From assembly GCF_014654895.1 (NCBI RefSeq), contig NZ_BNBE01000001.1, positions 434,001 through 498,000 on the forward strand: a stretch of DNA of 64,000 bases, read 5' to 3'. Each line of letters opens with the position of its first letter. Position 1 is the first letter of the stretch. The DNA is from Streptomyces filamentosus. Lineage in GTDB: Bacteria > Actinomycetota > Actinomycetes > Streptomycetales > Streptomycetaceae. The notes beneath the pieces were generated by a model that ran no database searches, was not told where the DNA came from, and saw only the letters and a program-made list of their open reading frames with translations. This document shows positions 25,389-34,322 of this stretch, piece after piece. The position numbers were made by a program, and so were the translations under genes.

Positions 25389-26690
25389 GTGACCAGACCG
25401 AACGGCCGGACCGTGCGGGACCTGCGGCGCGAGAACCGCACCGCGGTCCTCCGGCGGCTCTACTTCGACGGCCCCATGAGCCGCTTCTCGCTCGGCCCCG
25501 CCACCGGGCTCAGCTCGGGCTCCATCAGCAACGTCGTCGCGGAGCTGGTCGCCGAGGGCCTCGTCGAGGAGGCCGGCAGCGTCGACTCGGCCGGCGGGCG
25601 CCCCCGCATCCTGCTGCGCGTCGCCCCCGCCGGGGGGCGCATGATCGGCGTCGACATCGGCGAGACCCGGGTCCGGATCGAGCTCTTCGACCTCACCCTC
25701 ACCGAGCTCGCCCGCGCCGAGCGCCCGCTGGCCCCCTCGGGGACCGGGAGCGGGCGGTACGACGTCGGGGTCGTCGTGGGCCACGTCCGCGAGGGCATCG
25801 CGGAGGTGCTGCGGGAGGCGGACGTCCCCGCCGGGGCGCTCCTCGGCGTCGGCGTCGGCGTCCCCGGCATCGTCGAGCACCCCGAGGGCGGCGGGGCGGT
25901 GGTGCACGGGCAGACGATCGGCTGGGACGCGGTGCCGCTGGAGCGGCTGCTGCGCGAGGCGGTCGACCTGCCGGCGGAGGTGCCGTACCGGATCGAGAAC
26001 GGCGCCCAGACCCTCGGCCAGGCCGAGACCTGGTTCGGCGCGGGCCGGGACGCGGCGAGCGCCGTCGTGGTCCTCTTCGGCTCCGGCGTCGGCGCCTGCG
26101 TGACCACCGACCCGCTGGGGCCGGGGCGCGCGCTGGAGTGGGGCCACCTGAAGGTGCGGGTCCGGGGGCGGCGCTGCCGCTGCGGCGCCCGGGGCTGCCT
26201 GGAGGCGTACGCCGGCGCGGGGGCGCTCCTGGAGCGGTGGCGGGAGGCCGGCGGCGAGCCCCCGGCGGGCGCCGACGAGGAGACCGCGCTCGCCGCGCTG
26301 CTGACCGCCGCGTATCCCTCGGAGGGCGCCCCGGACCCGGCCGCGCTCGCCGTCCTGGAGGAGACCGCCGAGTACCTGGGCGCCGGCTTCGCCGACCTCG
26401 TGAACCTCTTCCAGCCGGAGCGGATCCTCGTCGGCGGCTGGGCCGGACTGCTGCTCGGCGCCCGTTTCCTGGCATCCGTCGAGGAGCACGCCCGCGCGTA
26501 CGCCCTGGCGTACCCGGCGGCCCGGGTCACCATCGGCATGGGCATGCTCGGCCCGGAGGCGGTCACCGTGGGCGCGGCGATACTCCCCCTGGCCGACTTC
26601 TTCGCGCGCGGCGGTCGCCACGAGTCCCCCGGCCCGGCCGGCGAGCCCCCGGCCTGGGCGGAGACCGTCCGGGAACGCGCGGCCCGCTGA
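25389..26690 (+). CDS. ROK-family transcriptional regulator
   Basis: Sugar-responsive repressor of 433 residues. A winged helix at residues about 10-75 (ENRTAVLRRLYFDGPMSR, LSSGSISNVVAELVAEG) precedes a ROK/actin-like domain with the phosphate motif MIGVDIGETRVRIELFD. The zinc signature CRCGARGCLEAYAG is intact, as is usual for ROK repressors and glucokinases. The GTG at 25389 has GAAGGAG upstream. No sugar transporter or glycosidase gene adjoins it, so its target operon is elsewhere or it acts on its own promoter. Confidence 0.9.
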   Translation: MTRPNGRTVRDLRRENRTAVLRRLYFDGPMSRFSLGPATGLSSGSISNVVAELVAEGLVEEAGSVDSAGGRPRILLRVAPAGGRMIGVDIGETRVRIELFDLTLTELARAERPLAPSGTGSGRYDVGVVVGHVREGIAEVLREADVPAGALLGVGVGVPGIVEHPEGGGAVVHGQTIGWDAVPLERLLREAVDLPAEVPYRIENGAQTLGQAETWFGAGRDAASAVVVLFGSGVGACVTTDPLGPGRALEWGHLKVRVRGRRCRCGARGCLEAYAGAGALLERWREAGGEPPAGADEETALAALLTAAYPSEGAPDPAALAVLEETAEYLGAGFADLVNLFQPERILVGGWAGLLLGARFLASVEEHARAYALAYPAARVTIGMGMLGPEAVTVGAAILPLADFFARGGRHESPGPAGEPPAWAETVRERAAR

Positions 26691-26754
26691 CCCCACCGGG
26701 CGCGGGAGCGGGTACGCGGCTCCCGGACCGATGCGGGTACGGCGCCGGGCCCCG

Positions 26755-26772
26755 GTGAGTAGCCGTACTCAC
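26755..26772. promoter_or_regulatory. Perfect 18-bp dyad upstream of a lipoprotein gene
   Basis: GTGAGTA-GCCG-TACTCAC has 7-bp arms and lies 66-83 bp upstream of the lipoprotein start. It may be an operator or part of a promoter. No neighbouring regulator can be assigned to it with confidence. Confidence 0.45.
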
Positions 26773-26837
26773 GCGGACCCTTCCGCTCCCGGCCTACCGT
26801 CGGTCCGGGAGACGCGGACGGCGGCGGGGAGGCCCTC

Positions 26838-27908
26838 ATGGCACGGTCACGGCGCGGCGCGGGGCGCCGTCGGGCGGGGGCGCTCGCCCTGGTCCTGGCG
26901 GCGGCCGGCGTCACCGGCTGCGGGACCTTCTCGACCGGGGACGACCGGGGGCGCGCGGTGGAGATCGCGGAGCGGGTCGCCCCCGGCGAGCTGGAGGTGA
27001 TCGGCGCCCGCACGCTCTTCCCGCAGGCCGGCGGCTCGGAGGTGAGCTTCCGCGTGGTGGGCGACGCCGACGCCGTCGTCCGGCTGCGGGTGGACGCGGA
27101 GAAGAGCGACTGCGAGGGCCGCGACTGCGCGGAGCGGCTGACCGCCGCGGTCGCCGACGCGCGGCGGGAGGCGGACGGGTTCCGGCTGATGCGGCGGGAG
27201 TTCGGGGCGTGCGGGTACGAGGTGCACGGGCTGTCCGCCGACGGGACGGGGCCGTGGATCGCCGCCCCCGTCGACGCGGAGTCCGTACGTCCCCTGGTCG
27301 CGTCCGTCGGCGCCTGCCTGGAGCGGTGGACCCGGGCCCGGGGCGGCGCGGCGCCCCCGTACCTCTCCGTGAAGGTGGCCCCGCCGGAGCGCGCGGACGG
27401 CCTTCCCGGCGACCCCGGGCTCCCCTCCCTGGTGCGGCTCACCTCCGGCGAGCGGCTGGGGAGGCTGGGCTCGGGGACGTACCACCGGGTGGGGTTCCGC
27501 GCGGGGCCCGGCGGGCGGCTCGACCGGGACTCGGGCGAGATCGACCTCGTCCAGCCCTTCGAGGAGCGGCAGCGCTTCGCCGCGGCGGTCCGGGAGGCGG
27601 CGGCCGAGTGGCTCCGCACCCGCGCCGAGCCGCCGCTGCCGGACGCGGTGACCTCCGAGTTCACCGGCGTCTGGAAGCTGGTCCCGGGCCGGGTCGACCG
27701 GTTCGGCGGCTGGGTCCTGTACTGCGAGCGGCCCGAGGGCGAGCGCCCGGTCTGCCCGGGGCGGCACGCCCTGGCGGTCACGGTCGGCCCGGACGGCGCC
27801 CTGACCGCCGAACCGCGGGCCTTCCGGGACGTCCGGGAGGGCAACGGCCTCCTCGGCCTCCCGGACGAGGGGGACGGCGCGCCGTCGTACGCCTGGCCCG
27901 GCCCCTGA
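26838..27908 (+). CDS. Putative lipoprotein of unknown function
   Basis: Exported protein of 356 residues. It has a basic start (MARSRRGAGRRRAG), a hydrophobic stretch and a lipobox ending GVTGCG, with the acylated Cys near residue 28. The mature part has scattered cysteines (SDCEGRDC, FGACGY, VGACLE, LYCER, PVCPG) that could pair as disulfides. I recognise no catalytic motif. Streptomyces genomes contain many such single-copy lipoproteins of unknown role. It is monocistronic, with GGGGAGG-type purines upstream and a conspicuous 18-bp dyad in its promoter region. Confidence 0.78.
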   Translation: MARSRRGAGRRRAGALALVLAAAGVTGCGTFSTGDDRGRAVEIAERVAPGELEVIGARTLFPQAGGSEVSFRVVGDADAVVRLRVDAEKSDCEGRDCAERLTAAVADARREADGFRLMRREFGACGYEVHGLSADGTGPWIAAPVDAESVRPLVASVGACLERWTRARGGAAPPYLSVKVAPPERADGLPGDPGLPSLVRLTSGERLGRLGSGTYHRVGFRAGPGGRLDRDSGEIDLVQPFEERQRFAAAVREAAAEWLRTRAEPPLPDAVTSEFTGVWKLVPGRVDRFGGWVLYCERPEGERPVCPGRHALAVTVGPDGALTAEPRAFRDVREGNGLLGLPDEGDGAPSYAWPGP

Positions 27909-28005
27909 GCACGGGCCCGGCCGGGCCCCGGTCCTCGCCGGGGGTCCCCCCGTACGGCGGGGCCCCGTACGCCGGTCGGCCCCGGGCGCCGGTCGGTGCC
28001 GGGCG

Positions 28006-28341
28006 TCAGTCCTGGCCCCGTCCCGTCCCGCCCGGGACGGGACGGGGCGCGCGGGTGACGAGGACCTCGCCGTCGGCGGTGGCGGTGGCCGTGAAGCCGG
28101 CCTCGCGGAAGACGCTGAGGAGGGCCTGGCCGAGCACCGCGCGGATGCCGTCCATCCGGGCGAACCCGGCGACCTCGGGGTCGTCGGCGTGGGCGGCGAT
28201 GGCGGGCCGGACGAGGGCGTCGGCGTGCCAGCCGACCCGGACGCCGTCGCCGTGGGCCATCACGGTGAGGCCGCTCCCGGAGCCGTAGCCGGCGCGGGCC
28301 AGCACGGTCTGCACCTCGTGGATCAGCCGCCCGTCCGTCAC
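28006..28341 (-). CDS. Small conserved-looking hypothetical protein
   Basis: Protein of 111 residues with no recognised motif. The GTG at 28341 is strongly supported by GGAGG five bases upstream, and coding bias is typical. The sequence (DGRLIHEVQTVLARAGYGSG, then SVFREAGFTATATADGEVLV) looks like a compact alpha/beta domain, with a Gly-rich tail. It lies 110 bp downstream of xdhC on the same strand and may be a late member of that unit, though a link to purine metabolism is not shown. Confidence 0.65.
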   Translation of the reverse strand: MTDGRLIHEVQTVLARAGYGSGSGLTVMAHGDGVRVGWHADALVRPAIAAHADDPEVAGFARMDGIRAVLGQALLSVFREAGFTATATADGEVLVTRAPRPVPGGTGRGQD

Positions 28342-28451
28342 GGGTCCTCCGTCCGCTCTCCGTACCTTCCCCTCCGGCACCTCCCATTCTGGCGGCAGAC
28401 CGCTCCGGGGGCAGGCCGCGGGGAGTGACGTGCGGGGGGGGGAGCCGGGAT

Positions 28452-29591
28452 CTAGGCGACGGAGCCGATGCGGCCCGCGACGGGGGCGTCCGGGCCGTCG
28501 TGGTGGATCGGGGTGTGGGCGCCCGTGAGGGAGACGCCGCTGCCGCCGCGGCGGTCGGCGACGATCTCCGCGGCGATCGACAGGGCCGTCTCCTCCGGGG
28601 TGCGGGCACCGAGGTCGAGGCCGATCGGAGAGCGCAGGCGGGCCAGTTCGAGTTCGGTGACGCCGACCTCGCGGAGCCGGGCGTTGCGGTCCTCGTGGGT
28701 GCGGCGGGAGCCCATCGCGCCGACGTAGGCGACGGGGAGCCTCAGGGCGGCCCGGAGGAGGGGGACGTCGAACTTGGCGTCGTGGGTGAGCACGCACAGG
28801 ACGGTACGGGCGTCGACCTCCGTCGACTCCAGGTAGCGGTGGGGCCACTCGACGACGACCTCGTCGGCCTCGGGGAAGCGCCGGGCGGTCGCGAAGACCG
28901 GGCGGGCGTCGCAGACGGTGACGTGGTAGCCGAGGAACTTGCCGACCCGGACGAGCGCGGAGGCGAAGTCGATGGCACCGAAGACGATCATGCGGGGGGC
29001 GGGGACGGAGGACTCGACGAGCAGGGTCAGCGGCTGTCCGCAGCGGCTGCCGTCCTCGCCGATCTCCACCGTGCCGGTGCGGCCGGCGTCGAGCAGGGCG
29101 CGGGCCTCGGCGGCGGCGGTGCGGTCCAGCTCCGGGTGGCCGCCGAGCCCGCCCTCGTACGAGCCGTCCGGGCGGACCAGGAGCGCCCGGCCGAGCAGCT
29201 CGCCGGGGCCGGAGACGATCCGGGCGAGGGCCGCCGCCTCCCCCGAGACGGCGGCGGCCAGCGCGGCGGGGAAGACCCCGCCGCGGACCGGGGTGACGAG
29301 GATGTCGATGATGCCGCCGCAGGTCAGACCGACCGCGAAGGCGTCCTCGTCGCTGTAGCCGAAGCGTTCGACGACGACCTCGCCGTCGTCGAGCGCCGCC
29401 CGGCACAGCTCGTACACCGCGCCCTCCACGCATCCGCCGGAGACCGAGCCGATCGCCGTGCCCTCGCTGTCGACGGCGAGCGCGGCGCCGGGCTGCCGGG
29501 GCGCGCTGCCGCCGACGGCCACGACGGTGGCCACGGCGAAGTCGCGTCCCTGCTCGACCCACCGGTGCAGCTCTTCGGCGATGTCCAGCAT
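28452..29591 (-). CDS. xdhC: XdhC/CoxI-family molybdenum hydroxylase maturation factor
   Basis: Accessory protein of 379 residues that binds molybdenum cofactor, helps its sulfuration and inserts it into xanthine dehydrogenase. The N-terminal XdhC_CoxI domain has the conserved SVSGGCVEGAVYE and LTCGGIIDI motifs with the cofactor-binding cysteine. The C-terminal Rossmann-like XdhC_C domain includes MIVFGAIDFASALVRVGKF and YVGAMGSRRTHEDR. The ATG at 29591 has AAGGAG upstream. It lies 41 bp past the NCS2 permease gene, next to the dehydrogenase operon that it serves. Confidence 0.9.
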   Translation of the reverse strand: MLDIAEELHRWVEQGRDFAVATVVAVGGSAPRQPGAALAVDSEGTAIGSVSGGCVEGAVYELCRAALDDGEVVVERFGYSDEDAFAVGLTCGGIIDILVTPVRGGVFPAALAAAVSGEAAALARIVSGPGELLGRALLVRPDGSYEGGLGGHPELDRTAAAEARALLDAGRTGTVEIGEDGSRCGQPLTLLVESSVPAPRMIVFGAIDFASALVRVGKFLGYHVTVCDARPVFATARRFPEADEVVVEWPHRYLESTEVDARTVLCVLTHDAKFDVPLLRAALRLPVAYVGAMGSRRTHEDRNARLREVGVTELELARLRSPIGLDLGARTPEETALSIAAEIVADRRGGSGVSLTGAHTPIHHDGPDAPVAGRIGSVA

Positions 29592-29632
29592 GTCGGTCTC
29601 CTTGGCGGTGTGGGGAGGGCGGCGGTCGGGCG

Positions 29633-31105
29633 TCAGCTGACGCCCAGCCATCCCTCGATGGGGTGAAGGGCGAAGAACACGATGAATATCGCGGTCAGGC
29701 ACCACATGAACGCGCCGACCTCGCGGGCCTTGCCCTGCGCCACCTTGATGACGGTGTAGGCGATGACGCCGGCCGCGACGCCCGGGGTGATGCTGTAGGT
29801 GAACGGCATCAGGACGACGGTCAGGAAGACCGGGATGGCGACGGAGCTGTCGCCCCAGTTCACGTGCTTGGCGTTCATCATCATCATCGCGCCGATGACG
29901 ACCAGGGCGGCGGAGCCGACCTCGCGGGGCACGATCTGGGTGATGGGGGTGAAGAAGAGGCAGGCCGCGAAGAACAGGCCGGTGATCACCGAGGAGAAGC
30001 CGGTGCGGGCGCCCTCGCCGACGCCGGTGGCGGACTCCACGAAGACGGTCTGGCCGGAGGCGCCGGAGACGCCGCCGATCGCGCCGCCCGCGCCGTCGAT
30101 GAAGAGGGCCTTGGACAGGCCGGGCATGCGGCCCTTGTCGTCGGCGAGGTTGGCCTCGGTGCCGACGCCGATGATGGTGGCCATGGCGTCGAAGAAGCCG
30201 GCGAGGACCAGGGTGAAGACGATGACGCCGACGGTGATGTAGCCGACGTCGCCCCAGCCCCCGAAGGAGACGTCGCCGAAGAGCGAGAAGTCCGGGGCGG
30301 AGACCGCGCTGCCCTTGAGCTCCGGGGAGCCGTTGGCCCAGGAGCCGGGGCCCTTGGCGGGGATGTCGGCGACGGCGTTGACGATCAGGGAGACGATCGT
30401 GCCGCCGACGATGCCGATGAGGATGGCGCCGGGGACCTTGCGGGCCTGGAGGGCGAAGATCGCGAGCAGGGTGACCGCGAAGATCAGGACCGGCCAGCCG
30501 ACGAGTTCGCCGCCGGAGCCCATGGTGACGGGCGGGCCGAACTGCGGTCCCGCGCCGACGAAGCCGGCCTTGTTGAAGCCGATCAGGGCGATGAAGAGGC
30601 CGATGCCGATGGTGATGCCGTGCTTGAGCGGCAGCGGGATGGCGTTCATGATCATCTCGCGGAGGCCGGTGACCACCAGGAGACAGATCACCAGGCCGTA
30701 GACCACGCACATGCCCATGGCCTGCGGCCAGGTCATCTGGGGGACGACCTGGGTGGCGAGCACGCCGGAGACGCTGAGGCCGGCCGCGAGGACGAGCGGG
30801 ACCTTGCCGACGAAGCCCATCAGCAGGGTGGTCACCGCCGCCGCGAGGGCGGTCGCCGTGATGACGGCGGAGGAGGCGAGGACGTGCTTGTCGACGTCCG
30901 GGCCGCCCAGGAGGATCGGGTTGAGCAGGAGGATGTACGCCATCGCCATGAAGGTGGTGACGCCACCGCGGATCTCCGTGCCGACGGAGGATCCTCTCTC
31001 CGAGATGTGAAAGTACCGGTCGAGCCAAGACCGTCCGGCGGGGTTGCGCGAGCCGGAGCCCGCGTCTTCCGCTGCGGTCTTGGGCTCCACGGACGACTGG
31101 GTCAT
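29633..31105 (-). CDS. NCS2/AzgA-type purine permease
   Basis: Membrane protein of about 490 residues with some twelve to fourteen helices, related to AzgA/PbuG guanine-hypoxanthine permeases. Signatures include EIRGGVTTFMAMAYILLLNP near the N-terminus and DAMATIIGVGTEANL and GGVSGASGQTVFVESATGVG in the substrate region. The ATG at 31105 is preferred to an in-frame TTG at 31120, because GGGAG then falls at the ribosome-binding distance. Its place between xdhC and the xanthine dehydrogenase genes indicates purine (xanthine or hypoxanthine) import for catabolism. Confidence 0.9.
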   Translation of the reverse strand: MTQSSVEPKTAAEDAGSGSRNPAGRSWLDRYFHISERGSSVGTEIRGGVTTFMAMAYILLLNPILLGGPDVDKHVLASSAVITATALAAAVTTLLMGFVGKVPLVLAAGLSVSGVLATQVVPQMTWPQAMGMCVVYGLVICLLVVTGLREMIMNAIPLPLKHGITIGIGLFIALIGFNKAGFVGAGPQFGPPVTMGSGGELVGWPVLIFAVTLLAIFALQARKVPGAILIGIVGGTIVSLIVNAVADIPAKGPGSWANGSPELKGSAVSAPDFSLFGDVSFGGWGDVGYITVGVIVFTLVLAGFFDAMATIIGVGTEANLADDKGRMPGLSKALFIDGAGGAIGGVSGASGQTVFVESATGVGEGARTGFSSVITGLFFAACLFFTPITQIVPREVGSAALVVIGAMMMMNAKHVNWGDSSVAIPVFLTVVLMPFTYSITPGVAAGVIAYTVIKVAQGKAREVGAFMWCLTAIFIVFFALHPIEGWLGVS

Positions 31106-31320
31106 GGGGCCTACTCCCAAGGTTCAAAGGGGCACCCGCATCAGATGTCGAACTCTGAGGTGGAGAACGCGGGATTTGGGATATTTCGTTGGCTGCACGA
31201 CCCGGGGGACGGCCCGAGACGAACGGGGTGCTGCGGGGCACTGCGGGGATACGACTCCGGGCGGCGCGTGCGCGGGGAAGGTGTGACGTTCCCGGGGAGG
31301 CGCGCACCGCCCGGAGGGTC

Positions 31321-33720
31321 CTACAGGGTGCCGGTGAGCGCCTCGGGGCGGACCGGCGTCTTATTGAGCTCCAGGCCCGTCGCCGCCCGGATCGCCGCGA
31401 GGACGGCCGGCGTGGACGACAGGGTCGGGGCCTCGCCGATGCCCCGCACGCCGTACGGCGCGTTGGGGTCGGCCAGTTCGAGGTAGTCGACCGGGATGGT
31501 CGGCGTGTCGAGGATGGTGGGGATCAGGTAGTCCGTGAAGGAGGGGTTGCGCACCTTCGCGGTCTTCGGGTCGACGATGATCTCCTCCATCACCGCGACG
31601 CCCAGGCCCTGGGTGGTGCCGCCCTGGATCTGGCCGACCACGGAGAGCGGGTTGACCGCCTTGCCGACGTCCTGGGCGCAGGCCAGTTCGATGACCTTGA
31701 CCAGGCCGAGCTCGGTGTCGACCTCCACCACCGCGCGGTGCGCGGCGAAGGCGTACTGCACGTGGCCGTCGCCCTGGCCGGTGACGAGGTCGAAGGCCTG
31801 GGTCGGACGGTGCCGCCACTCCTCCTCGACCTCCACGGCCTGGTCCTCCAGGACGTCCGCGATGGTGGCGAGGGCCTCGCCGCCGTCGGTGACGACCTTG
31901 CCGCCCTCCAGGAGGAGTTCGGCGTTGGCCCACGCCGGGTGGTACGAGCCGAACTTGCGCCGGCCGATCTCCAGGACCTTCTCGCGGACGAGCTCGCAGG
32001 AGTTCTTGATGGCGCCGCCGGTCATGTACGTCTGGCGGCCCGCGGAGGTCGAACCGGCCGAGCCCACCTGGGTGTCGGCGGGGTGGATGGTGACCTGCTG
32101 GACGCCGAGCTCGGTGCGGGCGATCTGGGCGTGGATGGTGACGCCGCCCTGGCCGACCTCCGCCGCGGCGGTGTGGACCGTGGCGACGGCCTCGCCGTTG
32201 ATGACCTCGATGCGGATCTTGGCGGTCGAGTAGTCGTCGAAGCCCTCGGAGAAGCCGACGTTCTTGATGCCGACCGCGTAGCCGACGCCGCGCACGACGC
32301 CCTCGCCGTGCGAGGTGTTGGACAGGCCGCCGGGCAGCGCGCGGACGTCCGCGCCCTCGCCGGCGGTCTCCCACTGGCGCTCCGGCGGCAGCGGGCGGGC
32401 CTTGACCCGGCGCAGCAGCTCGGCGACCGGGGCCGGCGAGTCCACGACCTGGCCGGTCGGCATGATCGTGCCCTGCTCCATGGCGTTGAGCTGGCGCAGC
32501 TCCACCGGGTCCATGCCCAGCTTCGCCGCGAGCTTGTCCATCTGGGCCTCGTAGGCGAAGCACGCCTGGACCGCGCCGAAGCCGCGCATGGCGCCGCAGG
32601 GCGGGTTGTTGGTGTAGAGGCCGATCGCCTCGATCTCCACGTCCTCGACGACGTAGGGGCCGATCGAGAGGGAGGAGGCGTTGCCGACGACCGAGGCCGT
32701 GGAGGAGGCGTACGCGCCGCCGTCGAGCACGATCCTGCACTTGACGTGCGTGAGCTTGCCGTCCTTGGTGGCGCCGTGCTCGTACCAGAGCTTCGCCGGG
32801 TGCCGGTGGACGTGCCCGAAGAAGGACTCGTACCGGTTGTAGACCATCTTGACCGGCTTGCCGGTGCGCAGGGCGAGGACCGAGGCGAGGATCTGCATGG
32901 AGATGTCCTCGCGGCCGCCGAAGGCGCCGCCGACACCGGCCATGGTCATCCGGACCTTCTCCTCGGGCAGGCCGAGGCAGGGCGCGATCTGCTTGAGGTC
33001 CGAGTGCAGCCACTGGGTGGCGACGTAGAGGTCGACGCCGCCGTCCTCGGCCGGCACGGCGAGGCCGGACTCGGGGCCGAGGAACGCCTGGTCCTGCATG
33101 CCGAAGGTGTACTCGCCGGTGACGATCACGTCGGCGCGCTTCGCGGCCTCGGCGGCGTCGCCGCGGATGATCGGCTGGCGGTGCACGATGTTGGGGTGCG
33201 GGACGTGACCGGAGTGGTGGTCGTCGCGGTTCTCGTGCACCAGGATCGCGTCGGGGGCGAGGGCGGACGCCTCGTCCGTGACGACCGGGAGCTCCCGGTA
33301 CTCGACCTTGATCTTGGCGGCGGCGCGGCGGGCGGTCTCCGGGTGGTCGGCCGCCACGAGGGCGACCGGCTCGCCGTGGTGGCGGACCTTGCCGTAGGCG
33401 AGGACCGGGGTGTCCTGGAACTCCATGCCGTAGTTCTTCGCGGCCGGCAGGTCCTCGTGGGTCAGCACGGCGTAGACGCCGTCCATCGTGAGGGCCTCGG
33501 AGGTGTCGATGGACACGATCTCGGCGTGTGCGACGGTGGAGCGCAGGATCTGGCCCCACAGCATGTCCTCGTGCCACATGTCCGAGGAGTAGGCGAACTC
33601 GCCGGTGACCTTGAGGGTGCCGTCCGGGCGGAGCGTGGACTCGCCGATGCCGCCCTTGACGTGGTTCTGGGTGACGTCGGTGGGCGTGCCCACCGGTACG
33701 GTACGGGTGTTCTGAGCCAT
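31321..33720 (-). CDS. Xanthine dehydrogenase-type molybdopterin-binding subunit
   Basis: Large catalytic subunit (799 residues) of a molybdenum hydroxylase in the xanthine dehydrogenase family. Molybdopterin contacts appear as GVGGAFGGRED, CGAMRGFGAVQACFAYE and VGQGGVTIH. The C-terminal PYGVRGIGEAPTL holds the usual catalytic Glu. N-terminal GKVRHHGEPVALVAA is typical of aldehyde oxidase/XDH domain 1. It follows the FAD and Fe-S subunit genes with a 2-bp gap, so the holoenzyme is a three-gene product, similar to Bacillus PucCDE-type enzymes. Xanthine or hypoxanthine is the likely substrate, given PucR and the permease. Confidence 0.93.
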   Translation of the reverse strand: MAQNTRTVPVGTPTDVTQNHVKGGIGESTLRPDGTLKVTGEFAYSSDMWHEDMLWGQILRSTVAHAEIVSIDTSEALTMDGVYAVLTHEDLPAAKNYGMEFQDTPVLAYGKVRHHGEPVALVAADHPETARRAAAKIKVEYRELPVVTDEASALAPDAILVHENRDDHHSGHVPHPNIVHRQPIIRGDAAEAAKRADVIVTGEYTFGMQDQAFLGPESGLAVPAEDGGVDLYVATQWLHSDLKQIAPCLGLPEEKVRMTMAGVGGAFGGREDISMQILASVLALRTGKPVKMVYNRYESFFGHVHRHPAKLWYEHGATKDGKLTHVKCRIVLDGGAYASSTASVVGNASSLSIGPYVVEDVEIEAIGLYTNNPPCGAMRGFGAVQACFAYEAQMDKLAAKLGMDPVELRQLNAMEQGTIMPTGQVVDSPAPVAELLRRVKARPLPPERQWETAGEGADVRALPGGLSNTSHGEGVVRGVGYAVGIKNVGFSEGFDDYSTAKIRIEVINGEAVATVHTAAAEVGQGGVTIHAQIARTELGVQQVTIHPADTQVGSAGSTSAGRQTYMTGGAIKNSCELVREKVLEIGRRKFGSYHPAWANAELLLEGGKVVTDGGEALATIADVLEDQAVEVEEEWRHRPTQAFDLVTGQGDGHVQYAFAAHRAVVEVDTELGLVKVIELACAQDVGKAVNPLSVVGQIQGGTTQGLGVAVMEEIIVDPKTAKVRNPSFTDYLIPTILDTPTIPVDYLELADPNAPYGVRGIGEAPTLSSTPAVLAAIRAATGLELNKTPVRPEALTGTL

Positions 33721-33722
33721 CG

Positions 33723-34322
33723 TCAGACCGCCTCTCCCTGACGCTCCTGGCGCGCGGCCGCCAGGCGGACCGCGTCGAGGATCTTCTCGTAACCGGTGCA
33801 GCGGCAGAGGTTGCCGGAGAGCGCCTCGCGGATGTCCGCGTCCGTCGGGGACGGGTTGCGCTCCAGCATCTCGTCGGCCGCGACCAGCAGGCCGGGGGTG
33901 CAGAAGCCGCACTGGACGGCGCCGGCGTCGATGAACGCCTGCTGGATCGGGGAGAGTTCGACGCCCTCGCCGGTCTGGGAGTCCTGCGGCTTCGCCTCCC
34001 ACTTCTTGGCGGAGTCGATGGAGGTGCCACAGGCGCCGGAGGCGCAACCGCCGTGCTCGGCACGCTGCTTGGCGTAGTCCGCCAGCCCCTCGACCGTGAC
34101 GACCTCGCGGCCCTCGGCCTGACCGGCGGCGACGAGACAGGAACAGACCGGCACGCCGTCGAGGCGGACCGTGCAGGAACCGCACTCGCCCTGCTCGCAG
34201 GCGTTCTTGGAGCCGGGCAGGCCCAGGCGCTCGCGGAGGACGTAGAGGAGGGACTCGCCCTCCCAGACGTCGTCGGCTTCCTGCGGACGGCCGTTGACGG
34301 TGAAATTGACGCGCATGGTCAT
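33723..34322 (-). CDS. Xanthine dehydrogenase-type 2Fe-2S subunit
   Basis: Iron-sulfur subunit of 199 residues. The plant-type ferredoxin cluster is CEQGECGSC plus a Cys in VCSC. The second, helical cluster is CGFCTPG plus CRCTG. Between the two domains is an insertion of about 35 residues containing HGGCASGACGTS and KKWEAKPQDSQ, which most relatives (about 160-170 residues) lack. The ATG at 34322 overlaps the stop of the FAD gene in ATGA, showing translational coupling. The inserted cysteine pair could bind metal or another subunit. Confidence 0.92.
   Translation of the reverse strand: MTMRVNFTVNGRPQEADDVWEGESLLYVLRERLGLPGSKNACEQGECGSCTVRLDGVPVCSCLVAAGQAEGREVVTVEGLADYAKQRAEHGGCASGACGTSIDSAKKWEAKPQDSQTGEGVELSPIQQAFIDAGAVQCGFCTPGLLVAADEMLERNPSPTDADIREALSGNLCRCTGYEKILDAVRLAAARQERQGEAV

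Noticed and set aside
23919..26696. A 925-codon minus-strand frame opposite the TetR and ROK genes
   Set aside because: Translation is low-complexity Gly/Arg/Ala/Pro; the plus-strand genes have clear helix-turn-helix and ROK motifs.
31105..31120. A TTG start at 31120 for the NCS2 permease
   Set aside because: The sequence there forms the GGGAG ribosome binding site for the ATG at 31105.
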